Shown: piece by piece, positions 7,394-8,270 of the stretch | Layout: the number at the start of each line of letters is the position of its first letter | Numbering within the stretch: the stretch's first letter is position 1 | NCBI GenBank assembly: GCA_946480125.1 | Contig: CAMLIY010000138.1 | Coordinates: forward strand, 1-8,270 | Direction of reading: 5' to 3' | Length of the DNA stretch: 8,270 nt | DNA from: an uncultured Asticcacaulis sp. | GTDB lineage: Bacteria > Pseudomonadota > Alphaproteobacteria > Caulobacterales > Caulobacteraceae | Translations under genes and position numbers: made by a program | The notes under the pieces: model-generated | The model's input: only the letters and a program-made list of their open reading frames with translations | What the model was told of the DNA's origin: nothing | The model's database searches: none

Positions 7394-8083
7394 TCATTGT
7401 GATACCGGATTTGACGAAGTGTCTTCAAATAAATCCGTTTCATGATCAAACCATGATTTAGCCAGGGCGCGATTGAACGCACGGCCGTTGGCATAATGCT
7501 CCAGTTCTGTGACAATTTTTTGCGCAGCACTAACTGAGCGGTCCATTCTGCGTACAATATAGTCGATAAATTCAGGCGATGGCGATATGGCGCGTTGCGT
7601 GAAAAGCTTGTTGAGGATGGCGACAAGCAGGTCTTCATCCGGTTCAGGCAGGGTTATAATCCGCATGGCATTGAGCCGACTGTTTAGATCCGGCAGCTTG
7701 ACATTCCAGGCGATGGGCTGATTTTCTGTCAATAAAACAAGCTGTTTCCCAATTTTTTGAACGTGATTAAAGAGGTGAAAAAGCAGATTTTCAGAAGCCT
7801 TATCTGCGTCATCGACAACATAGGATACGGGGTGTAAAGCGGGCAAATCCACCATATGGGTCTCATCAGCCGCCAGGAAGATGCCTTGTGTTTGTGCGGC
7901 GAAGATATGTCCCATGTGCGTTTTTCCACTGCCCGGCGGGCCCAGCAGAATCAAATGCGGACTTAACCATTGTTCAGGGTGCAGCAGAACGCCCAGTGTC
8001 GCCGCCAGTTCCGTGGTGGCAATGAAGTGATCCCGGCTATAGCGATCGCCGGATTCCAGATCGAGGGGCAGTTGGAGAGACAT
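7394..8083 (-). CDS. hdaA: HdaA, DnaA-related regulatory inactivator of DnaA
   Basis: Hda proteins bind the DNA-loaded sliding clamp and stimulate ATP hydrolysis by DnaA (RIDA), preventing extra rounds of initiation. The 229-residue product (E. coli Hda 233) begins MSLQLPLDL, a clamp-binding motif at residues 4-9 whose Gln4 corresponds to the residue shown to matter in Caulobacter HdaA. A DnaA-like AAA+ domain follows: Walker A GPPGSGKT (48-55), Walker B VVDDAD (89-94), sensor I LLTEN (117-121), the arginine finger Arg136 in LNSRLN, and a sensor II region near Arg182 (MDRSVSAAQK). The DNA-binding domain IV of DnaA is absent, which separates Hda from DnaA. The frame is open from a GTG at 8149, but the extra 22 residues would bury the clamp motif, so the ATG at 8083 is chosen. 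No Shine-Dalgarno precedes it, and a promoter is placed to start the mRNA at this ATG. It leads the probable hdaA-ppk-ppx unit. Confidence 0.94.
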   Translation of the reverse strand: MSLQLPLDLESGDRYSRDHFIATTELAATLGVLLHPEQWLSPHLILLGPPGSGKTHMGHIFAAQTQGIFLAADETHMVDLPALHPVSYVVDDADKASENLLFHLFNHVQKIGKQLVLLTENQPIAWNVKLPDLNSRLNAMRIITLPEPDEDLLVAILNKLFTQRAISPSPEFIDYIVRRMDRSVSAAQKIVTELEHYANGRAFNRALAKSWFDHETDLFEDTSSNPVSQ

Positions 8084-8089
8084 ATACTT

Positions 8090-8118
8090 AATGTAGAAGT
8101 CTGATGATCGAATGACAA
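8090..8118 (-). promoter_or_regulatory. sigma-70-type promoter of hdaA (predicted leaderless)
   Basis: On the minus strand TTGTCA (8113-8118, five of six matches to TTGACA) is separated by exactly 17 bp from TACATT (8090-8095, four of six to TATAAT). Seven bases past the -10 falls at 8083, the A of the hdaA ATG, so the transcript would have no 5' leader. The absence of a Shine-Dalgarno before this ATG agrees with that. Confidence 0.5.
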
Positions 8119-8192
8119 TGACCGCACCTGAGATATCGGGGGACGACACGGTGAATTGTGAGTAAAATCAGTCAGCCATGTTCGATATATGT

Positions 8193-8213
8193 GGCAAAAA
8201 GCTTGACTTTGCC
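8193..8213. repeat. short inverted repeat upstream of hdaA
   Basis: GGCAAA (8193-8198) and TTTGCC (8208-8213) form a perfect 6-bp inverted repeat around a 9-base spacer. A -35-like TTGACT (8203-8208) on the plus strand overlaps the right arm, but no good plus-strand -10 follows (CCTACGGC at 8229-8236 is the nearest thing). It could be an operator for a rightward gene beyond the window edge or chance. The rest of 8084-8270 holds only the hdaA promoter and short open frames that I do not call. Confidence 0.3.
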
Positions 8214-8270
8214 GTCGCATCATGTGCCCTACGGCGCAACGAAATTCCTTACTCCATCGGCTTTCACATG

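Overview
The window is a compact block of chromosomal housekeeping genes, most likely from an alphaproteobacterium of the order Caulobacterales (an Asticcacaulis- or Caulobacter-like bacterium). This rests on the form of the proteins: an Hda/HdaA protein starting with a QLPLDL clamp-binding motif with Gln at position 4, a ~500-residue alphaproteobacterial-type exopolyphosphatase next to PPK1, an RNase D with a typical N-terminal exonuclease core, and a GCTATAAC promoter element of the type described for Caulobacter sigma-73. The genus is an inference. I see no mobile element, CRISPR array, tRNA, rRNA or phage gene.

Layout: (1) 1-25, the possible first eight codons of a leftward gene whose N-terminus resembles FMN-dependent alpha-hydroxy-acid (lactate) dehydrogenases; (2) 120-536, rightward ndk, followed by a GNRA-loop hairpin terminator at 580-609; (3) 653-2262, leftward purM-purN, overlapping by one base; (4) 2326-3474, rightward rnd (RNase D), divergent from purM across 63 bp and apparently leaderless; (5) 3490-8083, the leftward run hdaA, ppk, ppx, convergent on rnd with only 15 bp between stop codons; (6) 8084-8270, upstream region of hdaA, with a good sigma-70-type promoter placed to start transcription at the hdaA ATG, a small inverted repeat, and no gene I can defend.

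Functionally, purM and purN supply two steps of IMP synthesis and Ndk balances the NTP/dNTP pools. PPK and PPX make and degrade polyphosphate. HdaA, with the sliding clamp, converts DnaA-ATP to DnaA-ADP to limit re-initiation of replication. The hdaA-ppk-ppx run joins replication control to polyphosphate turnover in one probable transcription unit. RNase D is an RNA 3'-end trimming enzyme. I did not find an unmistakable novel system; the best leads are regulatory: two predicted leaderless mRNAs (rnd, hdaA), a possible leader peptide/attenuator between ppk and ppx, and the unterminated rnd/ppx convergence.

Several long open frames on the opposite strand of purN, purM, ppk and ppx are shadows of those genes. 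The longest open frames of ndk, purM, rnd, ppx, ppk and hdaA all begin upstream of the most likely start; the starts given here are the corrected ones.
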